From Bacteroidales bacterium (lineage in GTDB: Bacteria > Bacteroidota > Bacteroidia > Bacteroidales > DTU049), in NCBI GenBank assembly GCA_026418905.1, contig JAOAAK010000030.1:1-58163 (forward strand): DNA of 58,163 bases. Direction: 5' to 3'. Shown here piece after piece: positions 8,660 to 18,322 of this stretch. Made by a program: the position numbers and the translations under genes. Below the pieces are notes generated by a model, which searched no databases, was not told the origin of the DNA, and was given only the letters and a program-made list of their open reading frames with translations. Positions within the stretch are counted from its first letter, which is position 1. Every line of letters starts with the position of its first letter.

Positions 8660-10138
8660 TTGATGAGACGAATCTTGATTTTTTTTAATATTATTGTTGT
8701 TCTTTTGTTTGTGACTATATGGATATTACTTTTTACATTCAAAAATAATTTTTATGGTAGTGGACTCGATCAGGTTCGAGGTAAATTGAAAGAATATCAA
8801 TATTTTTCTGAATCTTTCCCATACTTTTTCTATTATCCTTCAAATATAGTTGGCTTTTTAACTTCTGAAAAAGATACAGCTTTAGTTTGTGGTTTGTGGT
8901 ATTTTAATGTCAGAAAAAAAGAGTTAAAACATCATTTTTTGGAAACTCAGGAGAGAATTAGCAAAATTTTTTCCATTCTTCCCATTTCCGACACAGGTTT
9001 TTATTTAATTGGGAAAACAATCGATAGTATGTCGTATGTTTTGTTTAAAATTGAGCCTCATAATATATGGAAAAAACGTTTTTATTTATCGTCACCTTTA
9101 GTTTCAATTTCATTTCATCAAAATAAAATATGGTTATTTGTGCGAGGAAGCAAAGGCTATGTTGTAGAAGGATTATATCTTGAGAAAGATAGCTTGCAGT
9201 CAAAAAAGTATCGATTGCCTAATTTTTTTAATCGTATTTCTTATCCTGTGGGTGTCTTATCTGACGGAAAAAGATTTGAATTTCTATTTTATACAACACA
9301 TTATCCCTACAAAGGTGTTTGGATTTGGTATGATACAACTCGATTCTCTTACTTTATGTTATACGATGAAAAGTTGACTTATCCTTTGTATTCGGTTCAT
9401 ATTAGAAAACCTCTGCATCAAATTTTAAAAAAAATCAACAAACTTCGGTTTGGCCTTGTTCCGGACAACTTTGAAAAAGAATGGTGGGATGTAGAATTCG
9501 ACTCTCTTTTTCTTAAAAAAATTCCATATGTAGCAGGTTTTTATCGAACCATATTCAAGCATAAAAATTTACTTGTAAATGTTCTTGAGGAGGAATCTAA
9601 AAAAAACTGGATTTTACATGCTTGCGAAACTGATAAACCTCGATATAATTTTCTTTTTTTTAAAAAAAAGAAAGGAAGTTTTGTTTTGCATGATATTAAA
9701 AAAGATAGAGATGTAGCATTTCTTAATGACGAAAAACCAGCTTTGTTGCTTCCTATGTCAGAAGATACATTGCTTTTTCTTACATCAAAATTTAATATGG
9801 CATATGTATCTCCCAAAAAGGGACTTTTGGGATATCGATCTTTTTTTAAACTCGTTAATTATCGGATTTTAATAAATAATCCGAAGAATATGTTTTTATT
9901 TGAAGCCGTATTGCCAACATGGGATACTCTTGCTATGTTTTTTATTCTTTATGGACTTCCCATATTGATTTTAATTTCTTTGTTTGTTTTTTATCTTGTT
10001 GATTTGCTTAGAAAACCTTCCTTTTTTTATGAAGAAAAAATTCCGCTTCATTTTCGTTTGTTGCCAGCTACGTTGTTGTATTGTGTGGTTTTTTTCATAA
10101 AAGCTTTTGATTTTATTCATTTGTTTTCATTGTTCTAA
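8660..10138 (+). CDS. Unknown membrane-anchored protein
   Basis: A 492-residue protein I do not recognise. There is one hydrophobic helix at residues 5-27, then about 390 residues rich in aromatic residues and beta-like strands, and two further membrane helices near 422-450 and 467-490. The long middle part, probably extracytoplasmic, recalls a propeller-like or sensor fold, but no motif supports a name. It sits between clpC (7-base gap) and mqnB (5-base gap), so it is probably co-transcribed. No catalytic signature was seen. Confidence 0.75.
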   Translation: MMRRILIFFNIIVVLLFVTIWILLFTFKNNFYGSGLDQVRGKLKEYQYFSESFPYFFYYPSNIVGFLTSEKDTALVCGLWYFNVRKKELKHHFLETQERISKIFSILPISDTGFYLIGKTIDSMSYVLFKIEPHNIWKKRFYLSSPLVSISFHQNKIWLFVRGSKGYVVEGLYLEKDSLQSKKYRLPNFFNRISYPVGVLSDGKRFEFLFYTTHYPYKGVWIWYDTTRFSYFMLYDEKLTYPLYSVHIRKPLHQILKKINKLRFGLVPDNFEKEWWDVEFDSLFLKKIPYVAGFYRTIFKHKNLLVNVLEEESKKNWILHACETDKPRYNFLFFKKKKGSFVLHDIKKDRDVAFLNDEKPALLLPMSEDTLLFLTSKFNMAYVSPKKGLLGYRSFFKLVNYRILINNPKNMFLFEAVLPTWDTLAMFFILYGLPILILISLFVFYLVDLLRKPSFFYEEKIPLHFRLLPATLLYCVVFFIKAFDFIHLFSLF

Positions 10139-10143
10139 AAATC

Positions 10144-10755
10144 ATGAAAATTCTTATTACTTCGGCTACTGACCTAGAAATAAATGCAGTGAAAAACCTA
10201 CCTGTAACGGAAATTCATTATTTGGTGACGGGAGTTGGGGTACCATTAACACTGTCATCATTACTCGATTTTCTTTATTGGCACCCGGTAGACATAGCAT
10301 TTCAAATAGGTATAGCTGGTTCATACCGTGAAAGCATTGCTGTAGGATCGGTTGTGTTAATAGACATGGATGCGTTTGCTGATATTGCTTGGCATCGTGG
10401 TAATGAAATGATTCCTATTTATGCTTCTCTTCAAAATCCTTATTTCGAACTTGATGGCTTTATTTTATCTTCCATGTATCCTTTCAAAGAAAAAGGTTTG
10501 AGAGCTGTTACGGTTAGTTCTCCTACTGTGGATCCAACTTCAAAAAGATGGATCCAGAAGTACTGGAATCCAGATGTTGAATCCATGGAAGGAGCTGCTT
10601 TTTACCTTGCTTGCCGTATGCGAAACGTTCCGGCTGTTCAGATCCGAGCTATTTCCAACTATGTGGGAGACCAACGTTCTTCATGGCAAATCCCGCGTGC
10701 TCTTAGTTCTTTACGAGATTTTGCAGTTGATTTTATTCAAAAATTTCTAAAATGA
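10144..10755 (+). CDS. mqnB: Futalosine hydrolase
   Basis: MqnB removes the base from futalosine-type intermediates in the alternative menaquinone pathway; it belongs to the MTA/SAH nucleosidase fold. The 203 residues show the family features GIAGSY near 58-63, a TVSSPT stretch, and the ribose-binding VESMEGAAFYLA motif, which contains the conserved Met-Glu. The stop overlaps the mqnD start (ATGA), indicating translational coupling. A plain MTA/SAH nucleosidase is the alternative, but the mqnD neighbour settles it. Confidence 0.92.
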   Translation: MKILITSATDLEINAVKNLPVTEIHYLVTGVGVPLTLSSLLDFLYWHPVDIAFQIGIAGSYRESIAVGSVVLIDMDAFADIAWHRGNEMIPIYASLQNPYFELDGFILSSMYPFKEKGLRAVTVSSPTVDPTSKRWIQKYWNPDVESMEGAAFYLACRMRNVPAVQIRAISNYVGDQRSSWQIPRALSSLRDFAVDFIQKFLK

Positions 10756-11555
10756 ACTTTCATTTTGGTATTTCCCCTTGTCCTAATGATACGTTTATGT
10801 TTTATCGATTTTTACTTGATTACCCCAATGTACAAACCTCCTTTTTAGATATTGAGCAATTAAATCGAGGTTTGCTTGAAAAAAAATTTGATCTTGCAAA
10901 ATGCAGCATTTCGTTATATCCACAAATATCATCCGATTATGCTATATTGCCAACAGGGATGGCAGTAGGTTTCGGGAACGGACCTCTTTTAATTTCAAAA
11001 ATTAAAGATTTGGAATTAAACGATTCTACTTTGGTTGCTATTCCTGGAAGAAATACCACAGCATTTGCCCTCTTGCGAAAGTATTTTCCTCAATTACAAA
11101 ATTTTAAGGAGGTCGTTTTTTCATCCATTCCATCGTTGGTTGCCAAGGATTTGGTTGATGCTGGGCTCATTATTCACGAGAGTCGTTTTACTTACGATAA
11201 ATTAAGTCTGAAGAAATTGTTCGATCTTGGAGATCTTTGGGAGAAAGAAACAAATTTACCTTTACCTTTAGGAATTGTTGTTATGAAAAGAAAATGGATT
11301 GCTGATTTTGCTGTTAGGTGGACGGAAAAAATTCGCACGTCTATCCTTTATGCGTGGGAACATTTTGATGAAGTACTCCTCTTTTGTCGACAGCATGCTT
11401 CGGAAATAGAAGACGAGGTGATGAAAAAACACATTCAACTTTACGTTAACGAATATTCATTGGATCCTGGAATTGAAGGTCGACTAGCAGTTGAACATTT
11501 TTTGGCAATGTTTCACAAAGAGAACGTATTTTTGTCGGATATCTGGGCGATATGA
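10752..11555 (+). CDS. mqnD: 1,4-dihydroxy-6-naphthoate synthase
   Basis: MqnD converts cyclic dehypoxanthine futalosine to 1,4-dihydroxy-6-naphthoate in menaquinone biosynthesis. The 267-residue protein begins MNFHFGISPCPNDTFMFYRF, the SPCPNDTF motif being diagnostic of MqnD. It then follows the periplasmic-binding-protein-like fold, with ILPTGMAVGFGNGPLL in the middle. It overlaps mqnB upstream and hldD downstream by four bases each. The partner enzyme mqnC is at 20548; mqnA and mqnE are not in the window. Confidence 0.96.
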   Translation: MNFHFGISPCPNDTFMFYRFLLDYPNVQTSFLDIEQLNRGLLEKKFDLAKCSISLYPQISSDYAILPTGMAVGFGNGPLLISKIKDLELNDSTLVAIPGRNTTAFALLRKYFPQLQNFKEVVFSSIPSLVAKDLVDAGLIIHESRFTYDKLSLKKLFDLGDLWEKETNLPLPLGIVVMKRKWIADFAVRWTEKIRTSILYAWEHFDEVLLFCRQHASEIEDEVMKKHIQLYVNEYSLDPGIEGRLAVEHFLAMFHKENVFLSDIWAI

Positions 11556-12529
11556 AAAGAAAATTGGCCATTGTTACTGGAGCAGCAGGATTTATCGGGT
11601 CTGTACTTGTTCAAAAACTCCATGAAGCAGGATGGGAAAAGATTATTGGAATTGATGATTTTACGAATCGTGCAAAAGAAAAAAACTTTATTTCTAAACC
11701 TTTGACCGACATTGTGCCTCGAGAAAAGGTAGATGATTTTTTAAGCCAATACAGTAAAGACGTGGCAGTAGTTTTCCACATGGGTGCCCGAACAGATACG
11801 ATGGAAAAAAACACTGCCGTGTTTGATCATCTGAACGTTCTTTCTTCAAAAAAGTGGTGGAACTTTTGTACCGATGAAAGTATTCCATTGATTTATGCAT
11901 CTTCTGCAGCTACATACGGCAATGGTGAACATGGATTTGACGATGCTCATGAAAAGGTTCCCCTTCTCAAGCCGTTAAATCCGTATGGGCAAAGTAAGCA
12001 AAAATTTGATCTGTGGGCCTTAGACCAATGGCGTAAACCACCATTCTGGTATGGACTTAAGTTTTTCAACGTCTTTGGACCAAATGAATATCATAAAAAT
12101 AAAATGGCATCGGTGATATTTCATGCCTTTCATCAGGTCAATAGCACGGGAAGAATTAAACTTTTTCGTTCTCATCGGGCTGATTTTGGTGATGGAATGC
12201 AAGCAAGAGATTTTATTTATGTGAAGGATGTAGTAGATGTGATGAGATTTCTTTTTGAGAAATTACCAGAAAATGGTATTTATAATGTTGGAACCGGCAA
12301 AGCAAGAACGTTTTTAGATCTAGCCCATGCTATTTTCAAAGCTTTAAACAAAAAAATTCAGATTGATTTTATAGATACACCAGAAGAAATTAGGTCAACC
12401 TATCAATATTTTACAGAAGCCAAAGTTGACAAGTTAAGGAAAGCTGGCTACTGCAAGGAATTTTATACGCTGGAAGATGCTGTTCATGAATATGTTACTC
12501 AGTACTTAATCCCAGAGCGTTATGTTTAG
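11552..12529 (+). CDS. hldD: ADP-L-glycero-D-manno-heptose 6-epimerase
   Basis: HldD epimerises ADP-D-glycero-manno-heptose to the L form used in the LPS inner core. The 325-residue extended SDR protein has the NAD-binding TGAAGFIG near its N terminus, catalytic YGQSK (Tyr/Lys), and HldD-type segments such as FNVFGPNEYHK and DFGDGMQARDFIYV. The start overlaps the mqnD stop (ATGA). waaA (13276) and gmhA (25106), both also inner-core genes, lie in the window, which supports this name over a generic UDP-sugar epimerase. Confidence 0.93.
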   Translation: MKRKLAIVTGAAGFIGSVLVQKLHEAGWEKIIGIDDFTNRAKEKNFISKPLTDIVPREKVDDFLSQYSKDVAVVFHMGARTDTMEKNTAVFDHLNVLSSKKWWNFCTDESIPLIYASSAATYGNGEHGFDDAHEKVPLLKPLNPYGQSKQKFDLWALDQWRKPPFWYGLKFFNVFGPNEYHKNKMASVIFHAFHQVNSTGRIKLFRSHRADFGDGMQARDFIYVKDVVDVMRFLFEKLPENGIYNVGTGKARTFLDLAHAIFKALNKKIQIDFIDTPEEIRSTYQYFTEAKVDKLRKAGYCKEFYTLEDAVHEYVTQYLIPERYV

Positions 12530-13274
12530 GAAATTTTTTTTCCTTTTACTGATTCTTCCATTGATTGCCATACCCCAAAAGAAAGATTCTATTTCGTGGT
12601 TGGCTTTTCATGCCAGTATGGGTTTTCACCTGCCAGGTGCCGATCTATCGGAACGTTTTGGTCCTAATCAGACAGTTGGTGCTGGAGTTCAGTGGAAATC
12701 ACCAACAAATTTTTTTCTTAGGGTTCACGGAAATTATATCTTTGGTGGGATAGTCAAAATCAAAGACAGTTTGTTTCGTGAAATCTCTACCAGTGATGGA
12801 TATGTCATCGATGGGAATGGTCAATACGCTGAAATTTACACGTATGAACGAGGTTATTATATCATACTTGATGGTGGGAAAATCTTACCAGTTGGTTTTT
12901 TACCTCATATAGCTTCAGGGTTGATGGTATCTGGAGGAGTGGGTTTTTTGCAGCACAAGATCAGAATTTATAATCCTGAAAACACGGCTCCTCAGGTGAT
13001 AGGGGAATATGCAAAGGGTTATGATTTTCTTAGTAATGGTATAGCATTTAGACAGGGTCTAGGTTTGTCATGTTATAAGCTTAAAAAAATTTTTAATGTT
13101 AGAATTGAACTCGAAATTATTGAAGCTATTACACGTTGTCGGCGTGATTATCTTTTTCCGCTACATGGACCAGACAAAAAAACTCGTCTCGATTTGCTTT
13201 TCGGAATTATGATTCAATATTACTTCCCAATCGATATTACCCCCAAGAAAAAAAGTCATACATACTATTTCTAA
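12522..13274 (+). CDS. Predicted outer-membrane beta-barrel protein
   Basis: A 250-residue protein with an N-terminal signal sequence (MFRKFFFLLLILPLIAIPQ) followed by alternating hydrophobic and polar strands with many Gly and aromatic residues. The strand ending FGIMIQYYFPI near the C terminus is typical of outer-membrane barrels. I do not recognise the family. It overlaps the hldD stop by eight bases and is followed one base later by waaA, so a role tied to LPS or the cell envelope is inferred from position only. Confidence 0.72.
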   Translation: MFRKFFFLLLILPLIAIPQKKDSISWLAFHASMGFHLPGADLSERFGPNQTVGAGVQWKSPTNFFLRVHGNYIFGGIVKIKDSLFREISTSDGYVIDGNGQYAEIYTYERGYYIILDGGKILPVGFLPHIASGLMVSGGVGFLQHKIRIYNPENTAPQVIGEYAKGYDFLSNGIAFRQGLGLSCYKLKKIFNVRIELEIIEAITRCRRDYLFPLHGPDKKTRLDLLFGIMIQYYFPIDITPKKKSHTYYF

Positions 13275-13275
13275 A

Positions 13276-14499
13276 ATGAGATGCTTGTATACTTTTTTTG
13301 TTCGGTTTTATGCTTTATTAATCTGCATGGCTGCAATGTTGGGCCATGACAAAGCTCGAAAGTGGTATAAAGGGAGAAAGCAGCCATGGCATGGATTTGA
13401 TCCTCATGAAAAAATTATTTGGATGCACGTATCTTCCCTTGGTGAATTTGAACAAGGAAGGCCACTGCTGGAAAGATTGAAACAAGATTTTCCTCGATAC
13501 AAGATTTTGCTGACTTTTTTTAGTCCGTCTGGATATGAAGTGCGTCGAAATTTCTCTCTTGCTGATAGAATCATGTATCTTCCTGTCGATACACCTGGAA
13601 ATGCTAAAAAGTTCTTAGATTTTTTTCGTCCGACCGTATGTATTTTTGTTAAATATGATTTTTGGTTTAATTTTCTGAGAGAGATTTTCAGACGGAATTT
13701 ACCGATTTTTTTTATTTCTGTTCATTTCAGATCCCGGCAATATTTTTTTAAATGGTATGGACGATGGGCTCTAGGACATTTGCGAAAAGTAACTCTTTTT
13801 TTTGCTCAGAGAGAAGAAACTTGTTTGTTACTCAAAAAGCATGGTATAACTCAATGCATCGTTGCTGGAGATACGCGATTTGACAGAGTAATTTCAGTAG
13901 CTATTCAGGATAAACGCTTTCCAGTTTTGGAAAAATTTGCAAGTGAACATTTGGTCTATGTAGCTGGTTCAACATGGTTTGAGGATGAAAAATATATAGC
14001 CCGTGCGGTTTCATGGTTTCCTCATATGAAATTTATTGTTGTTCCTCATGAAGTTAGTGAAGACCGTTTACGTCAGATAGAAAAATTGATGCCTATAAAA
14101 TCAATCAGATTTTCATCCATCGATCAGGATGTAGTCGTTGATCATTATCGTATTCTGATCATTGATCAGATTGGCATTTTGAGTGCGTTATATAGATATG
14201 CAAATATAGCTCATGTAGGAAATGGTTTTGGTAGTGGCATTCATAACATTTTGGAGGCTGCTGTTTATGGCGTTCCTGTAATATTTGGTCCCAATTATAG
14301 AAAATTTTCGGAAGCCATTGAGCTCATTGAAAGAGGAGGTGCTTTTTCTTTTTCGAATCCAGAAGAGTATAAAAAAATAATCAAATTTTTACTCGACGAA
14401 AAAGTTCGACAACAAATTAAGAATATTTGCAGTACTTACGTATATTCAATGGCTGGTGCTACTGAACGAATCATGAGAATAATTTCTTCTTATCTTTGA
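13276..14499 (+). CDS. waaA: 3-deoxy-D-manno-octulosonic acid transferase
   Basis: WaaA adds Kdo from CMP-Kdo to lipid A precursors at the inner membrane. The 407-residue protein has an N-terminal membrane anchor (about 5-25). The glycosyltransferase N lobe starts with HVSSLGEFEQG, where the conserved catalytic Glu lies. The C lobe has VAGSTWFEDE and GNGFGSGIHNILEAAVYGVP, the family's nucleotide-sugar-binding region. It ends in a 29-base convergent overlap with the next gene. The number of Kdo units transferred cannot be predicted. Confidence 0.94.
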   Translation: MRCLYTFFVRFYALLICMAAMLGHDKARKWYKGRKQPWHGFDPHEKIIWMHVSSLGEFEQGRPLLERLKQDFPRYKILLTFFSPSGYEVRRNFSLADRIMYLPVDTPGNAKKFLDFFRPTVCIFVKYDFWFNFLREIFRRNLPIFFISVHFRSRQYFFKWYGRWALGHLRKVTLFFAQREETCLLLKKHGITQCIVAGDTRFDRVISVAIQDKRFPVLEKFASEHLVYVAGSTWFEDEKYIARAVSWFPHMKFIVVPHEVSEDRLRQIEKLMPIKSIRFSSIDQDVVVDHYRILIIDQIGILSALYRYANIAHVGNGFGSGIHNILEAAVYGVPVIFGPNYRKFSEAIELIERGGAFSFSNPEEYKKIIKFLLDEKVRQQIKNICSTYVYSMAGATERIMRIISSYL

Positions 14500-15484
14500 G
14501 ATGTATGAGCCATCTTTGCAAGACTGAACTTAGCATGATCCACGTCATGAAATGAATAAAAAGAGCAGCACGAGGGGGTTCGGCATCTTTCATCACAAAA
14601 GTAATGAACAAAAGATAAATAAGCCAATAGATCAGGAGAGATTGAAAAATTCCTTTGTTTCTTTTCTCTGTTAAAGGCAAATCGAATATGTATTTAATAA
14701 TCCCCCATAACGCGGAAATCAAAAGTGTTTGAGGTAGCAACATGATGTTCTGCCAACTTGTAGCTAAAAAAGCATGAAAGTAGTCGATATGAGATTGTTC
14801 GTGAAGCAGTTGAAGTCTCGACAACGAAGCTGGAATAAAAAAATGAACAATCCAACCTATAACAAAAAATAAGATAGGTATGAAATATTGCGGTTTCTTA
14901 TGATTGAGAAACCAGCTTAATAGGAGCATGAAAAATATAAGTCCAGCAGTTTCTCCTATGCCTGCTATGAAAAATGAAAAGACAGATGTTAATCCCACGT
15001 GATATTGTTTGTTTTCCATATGGTAAAGAATGGGTAACATCATAGCAAGGCCTATGCTATGGCTTAAGATTCCACTTGGCCAAAAAAGCGTGTCTGCTTT
15101 AGCAGGCAAACTTAAAATTATCATTTCAAAAAATAAGCATGATAAGAGAATTCTGACAGAAAAAACGGAAGTTAATTTGGGTAGAACTAGGTAAGAGATG
15201 AAAAACAATAGAAGGAGAAATCCTCCAACGATTGTTGGGTAAATCCATGAAGTAGGTAGATAGAATAAAATTGTTTGTAAAACTGCAGTGGTAAATCTTC
15301 CATTAGAATGGTGAAACCATGTATTGAGGTCTTGAAATAAATTACCACTTCGCGTAAAAGTCAAGTACCAAAAATCGTCGCGCGAAAGATCGTAACGAAA
15401 GCTTTCAAATACGATCCATCCAATGAAAAAGAACCATTGAATGACAAAGATGGATATTAGCGTTTTTGAGATCCTTTTTTCCAT
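14471..15484 (-). CDS. Polytopic membrane protein, GT-C/DUF6056-like
   Basis: A 337-residue protein with about nine hydrophobic helices. Its first extracytoplasmic loop holds SRDDFWYLTF followed by HHSNGRFTTA. An acidic pair and an NGRF motif after the first helix resemble DUF6056 proteins and GT-C-type glycosyltransferases, in which loop acidic residues bind the lipid-linked donor. The match is by pattern only and the protein is short for that class. It starts 28 bases inside the end of the preceding gene and ends 29 bases inside waaA on the opposite strand. Confidence 0.6.
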   Translation of the reverse strand: MEKRISKTLISIFVIQWFFFIGWIVFESFRYDLSRDDFWYLTFTRSGNLFQDLNTWFHHSNGRFTTAVLQTILFYLPTSWIYPTIVGGFLLLLFFISYLVLPKLTSVFSVRILLSCLFFEMIILSLPAKADTLFWPSGILSHSIGLAMMLPILYHMENKQYHVGLTSVFSFFIAGIGETAGLIFFMLLLSWFLNHKKPQYFIPILFFVIGWIVHFFIPASLSRLQLLHEQSHIDYFHAFLATSWQNIMLLPQTLLISALWGIIKYIFDLPLTEKRNKGIFQSLLIYWLIYLLFITFVMKDAEPPRAALFIHFMTWIMLSSVLQRWLIHLKDKKKLFS

Positions 15485-17712
15485 TTTTCTTTGTCAATAA
15501 CTTCACCGAGTTCTGTGTAATATTTCCATTTACCTTCTTTTTCCCCATTTTTGTAATATCCCTCAATTTTTATGTTACCAGATTCATAAAAATAAATAGC
15601 TTCTCCATTCAACTGGTCGTCTACGTAATTTAATTTAGCTTTTGTCTTCCCACTGAGATAATACTCAATGTATTGCCCTTCTCGTTTATCCTTTTTGTAT
15701 TCACAGATAATTTTAGTTTTAGGTTCCTTTTGGTCGTAATAAACGATCACTCTCCCATCTATTTTCCCTTTCTGATAGGGAACAGTTGCCCATAAGTTAC
15801 CTGATTCGTAGTAATATTTCCATAGACCTTCTTTTTTGTTATCTACCAATCTACCTACTAGCATTACAGGTTTTTCTTCTAATTTGTCAGTTTTATGTAG
15901 ATTTTCGTCTTTTTGATTTTCGTAATACTTGACTATGGTGCCATCATCAAAAATATCATAAGAGTCAAAAACTACATCGATATCTATCATCATTATTGAA
16001 TCCAGCTCATTTGTAAAAATATCTTCGGCATCTCGTTCCAGGTCTAACAATTCTGTCTCATACCAAGCATTTTCGTCGTAATTGATGGCAATGCTGCTTT
16101 GATAAATTCCTTTTTCTGAACCATTAAGAGTTAGGTCAAGATATTTAAATGAAGTAAAAATACCCTTGTTTTCTAGAAGGTCATCTTTATTTTTAGGTAA
16201 GGTATAGCGATAAAGATGTTGAAAAATACGTGGACCTTGAACGACGACTCGAATGTGGTTATCGTCGGAAAAATCATTAAAAAACAAACGTGCATTTTCG
16301 TTGTTAGCTAAAGTCAGGTTTTTTTCATATTTATCTATGAAATACATAAGTAGGGTGGGAGAATTACTGAAAACGACAAAATCTTCAAGAAAAATGTAGT
16401 AAGGCTTTTCGAAGCTGGCAAAAAGTTTTCCAAAAAAAAGCTTAAAAAAACCTTTTAAACCAAAATAATGTATAGTATAGTTTTTATATGTTTCTTCTTT
16501 TTCTTTAATGGGGATCCACCGTGATATCTTTTTGCTAATTGTCTGAAGATTTTCATATGCTTTTTTTATATCATTAGTATGAAAGATAAAAAGATAATCG
16601 TTTTCTTTGACGTTAGGAAATGGAGGCAATTTGACGATCGAAATTTCTTGACCAATCCAAGAAAAAAAGTGTTTTTCTACGTCAATTCCAAACAACTTCA
16701 TAGCTTTTTGTATTCGTTTTTCGTAAGGTTCAAAGGATTTCAAAGAAGTGTCTTTCGATTGATATTCTTTCAGCTGACGAAGGAAGTCGGGAAAATTTTC
16801 AAAAGTCAAGGATACCATGTAGGCCAGGTTATCGGGTATAATTTGATGGGAATATATTTTACCTTGACTTGTATTATGAAGTGAGTGGAGCAAACTAAAT
16901 GAAGTATCGTTTAAATACAAAGCTCCTTTAAGCTTAATCTGATTTTCATCGATTTGAATGGTGTATGCTCCTAATGTAAAAGTTTTTTTGAATTCGTCAA
17001 GGATGTCTTTTTCAGATGTGAAAAAGGAAAGATATGAATTGAAATAGGGTTGAAAGAAATATATATTGCATAAACCACCGGAAAGGTATGTGCTAATCCT
17101 CTTTAAAGCTTGATTTTTTTCAAATGTATTTGCTTTTTGTCCCTGTAAAATGGCTTGTTGAACAAGGCTTTTGGTGTAAGAAATGAGGACAATATTTTCT
17201 ACCAATGAAAAATAAAGTAGAGGCTTGGATTGAACAATATAAATTTTTTCGTTTTCAAATTTTTCTTTTTCAATATCGTACGTAAATTGGCTGGCTAACT
17301 GAAAGATGAAATCTTTAAGCAATGAAATAAAACGAGCCTTCTTGAGGTCGATAATGAATAAAAAATCATAGTTGTTGTTCGAAGTCAAGTGGCATGAAAT
17401 AAGCATCGGACGGTTTTTCATGATGGAATATAGCTTCGAGTTATTTGCTAGTTGTTCATCAAGGTAGTTTGCGTCTTCGTTGATGCTCTTCATGAGGGGG
17501 TCCTGCAAAAGATGTTGCCATATTTTGTTTTCTTTAAGTTGATCCCATGCATCAAGGACATCATTGGTTTCTATAATAAAAGCAGCATCAGGTGGAACAA
17601 AATTCCAACATGAATAATTACTTGATTTTGAAAAGAACAAAAAATATGTAGCAAGTCCTCCTGTCAAGAGGATGGAAATTCCGCCGATCCATAACAATAA
17701 CTTTTTTCTCAT
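15457..17712 (-). CDS. Anchored DUF3352-like protein with C-terminal MORN_2 repeats
   Basis: A 751-residue protein with an N-terminal membrane helix (about 4-28). A long region (about 35-570) opens with a VPPDAAFIIETNDVLDAW pattern typical of DUF3352-like proteins. From about 590 to the end there are five or six MORN_2/YwqK-type repeats, for example EGLWKYYYESGNL, EGQYIEYYLSGKTKAK and NGEAIYFYESGNIKIEGYYK. MORN_2 repeats form extended beta sheets of unknown partner. It overlaps the macrodomain gene by four bases and the downstream membrane-protein gene by 28, so the three are one operon. Confidence 0.7.
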   Translation of the reverse strand: MRKKLLLWIGGISILLTGGLATYFLFFSKSSNYSCWNFVPPDAAFIIETNDVLDAWDQLKENKIWQHLLQDPLMKSINEDANYLDEQLANNSKLYSIMKNRPMLISCHLTSNNNYDFLFIIDLKKARFISLLKDFIFQLASQFTYDIEKEKFENEKIYIVQSKPLLYFSLVENIVLISYTKSLVQQAILQGQKANTFEKNQALKRISTYLSGGLCNIYFFQPYFNSYLSFFTSEKDILDEFKKTFTLGAYTIQIDENQIKLKGALYLNDTSFSLLHSLHNTSQGKIYSHQIIPDNLAYMVSLTFENFPDFLRQLKEYQSKDTSLKSFEPYEKRIQKAMKLFGIDVEKHFFSWIGQEISIVKLPPFPNVKENDYLFIFHTNDIKKAYENLQTISKKISRWIPIKEKEETYKNYTIHYFGLKGFFKLFFGKLFASFEKPYYIFLEDFVVFSNSPTLLMYFIDKYEKNLTLANNENARLFFNDFSDDNHIRVVVQGPRIFQHLYRYTLPKNKDDLLENKGIFTSFKYLDLTLNGSEKGIYQSSIAINYDENAWYETELLDLERDAEDIFTNELDSIMMIDIDVVFDSYDIFDDGTIVKYYENQKDENLHKTDKLEEKPVMLVGRLVDNKKEGLWKYYYESGNLWATVPYQKGKIDGRVIVYYDQKEPKTKIICEYKKDKREGQYIEYYLSGKTKAKLNYVDDQLNGEAIYFYESGNIKIEGYYKNGEKEGKWKYYTELGEVIDKEKWKKGSQKR

Positions 17713-18254
17713 ATGATCTGAAAATTAAGTTCCCTATCCATCAATTTATTTTGGTAAACTTCAAATGCATTTTGATTAAAAGCAACAAAAATGACATGCA
17801 TATCAGGATATTGAAGTGATTGCAAGGTTTCTAAAACTGCTTGGATGGCTATATCCGTAGCTTCTTCAATGGGGTAACTATAAATTCCGGTGCTAATTCC
17901 AGGAAAGGCTATTTCTTTGATTTTATGAGCGTGAGCAAGTAAAAGAGAATTTTTATAACACTGGTAAAGAAGCTTGTCTTCTCCATGCTTGCCATCTTTA
18001 TAAATGGGGCCAACAGTATGTATTATATACTTAGCAGAAAGATTAAAACCAGGAGTAATTTTAGCTTCACCCGTCGGACAACCCCCTAACGTAGCGCAGT
18101 ATTCACGCAAAGCAGGCCCAGCAGCACGATGAATAGCACCGTCAACCCCTCCACCCCCTAGGAGGGTCGAATTGGCTGCGTTTACAATGCATTCTACGTT
18201 CATTTTTGTAATATCGCCCAAGTGCACAGATAATTTGATGTGATGCTTTTCCAT
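17709..18254 (-). CDS. Macrodomain ADP-ribose hydrolase, MacroD/YmdB type
   Basis: MacroD-type macrodomains hydrolyse O-acetyl-ADP-ribose and remove ADP-ribose from acidic residues. The 181 residues cover one complete domain: GDIT near 13, VNAANSTLLGGGGVDGAIHRAAG at 24-46 holding the catalytic Asn and Asp, the acceptor stretch CPTGEAKIT, HTVGPIY, and the diphosphate loop FPGISTGIYSYP. The start at 18254 gives exactly one domain without tags. It heads a three-gene minus-strand operon and is divergent from the NYN-domain gene. The native substrate is unknown. Confidence 0.92.
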   Translation of the reverse strand: MEKHHIKLSVHLGDITKMNVECIVNAANSTLLGGGGVDGAIHRAAGPALREYCATLGGCPTGEAKITPGFNLSAKYIIHTVGPIYKDGKHGEDKLLYQCYKNSLLLAHAHKIKEIAFPGISTGIYSYPIEEATDIAIQAVLETLQSLQYPDMHVIFVAFNQNAFEVYQNKLMDRELNFQII

Positions 18255-18322
18255 ATTGATAGATTAAAAATATTTTAAAATAATGTTAAGTTTTTACGTA
18301 CATATAAACAAATAGAGTATTA

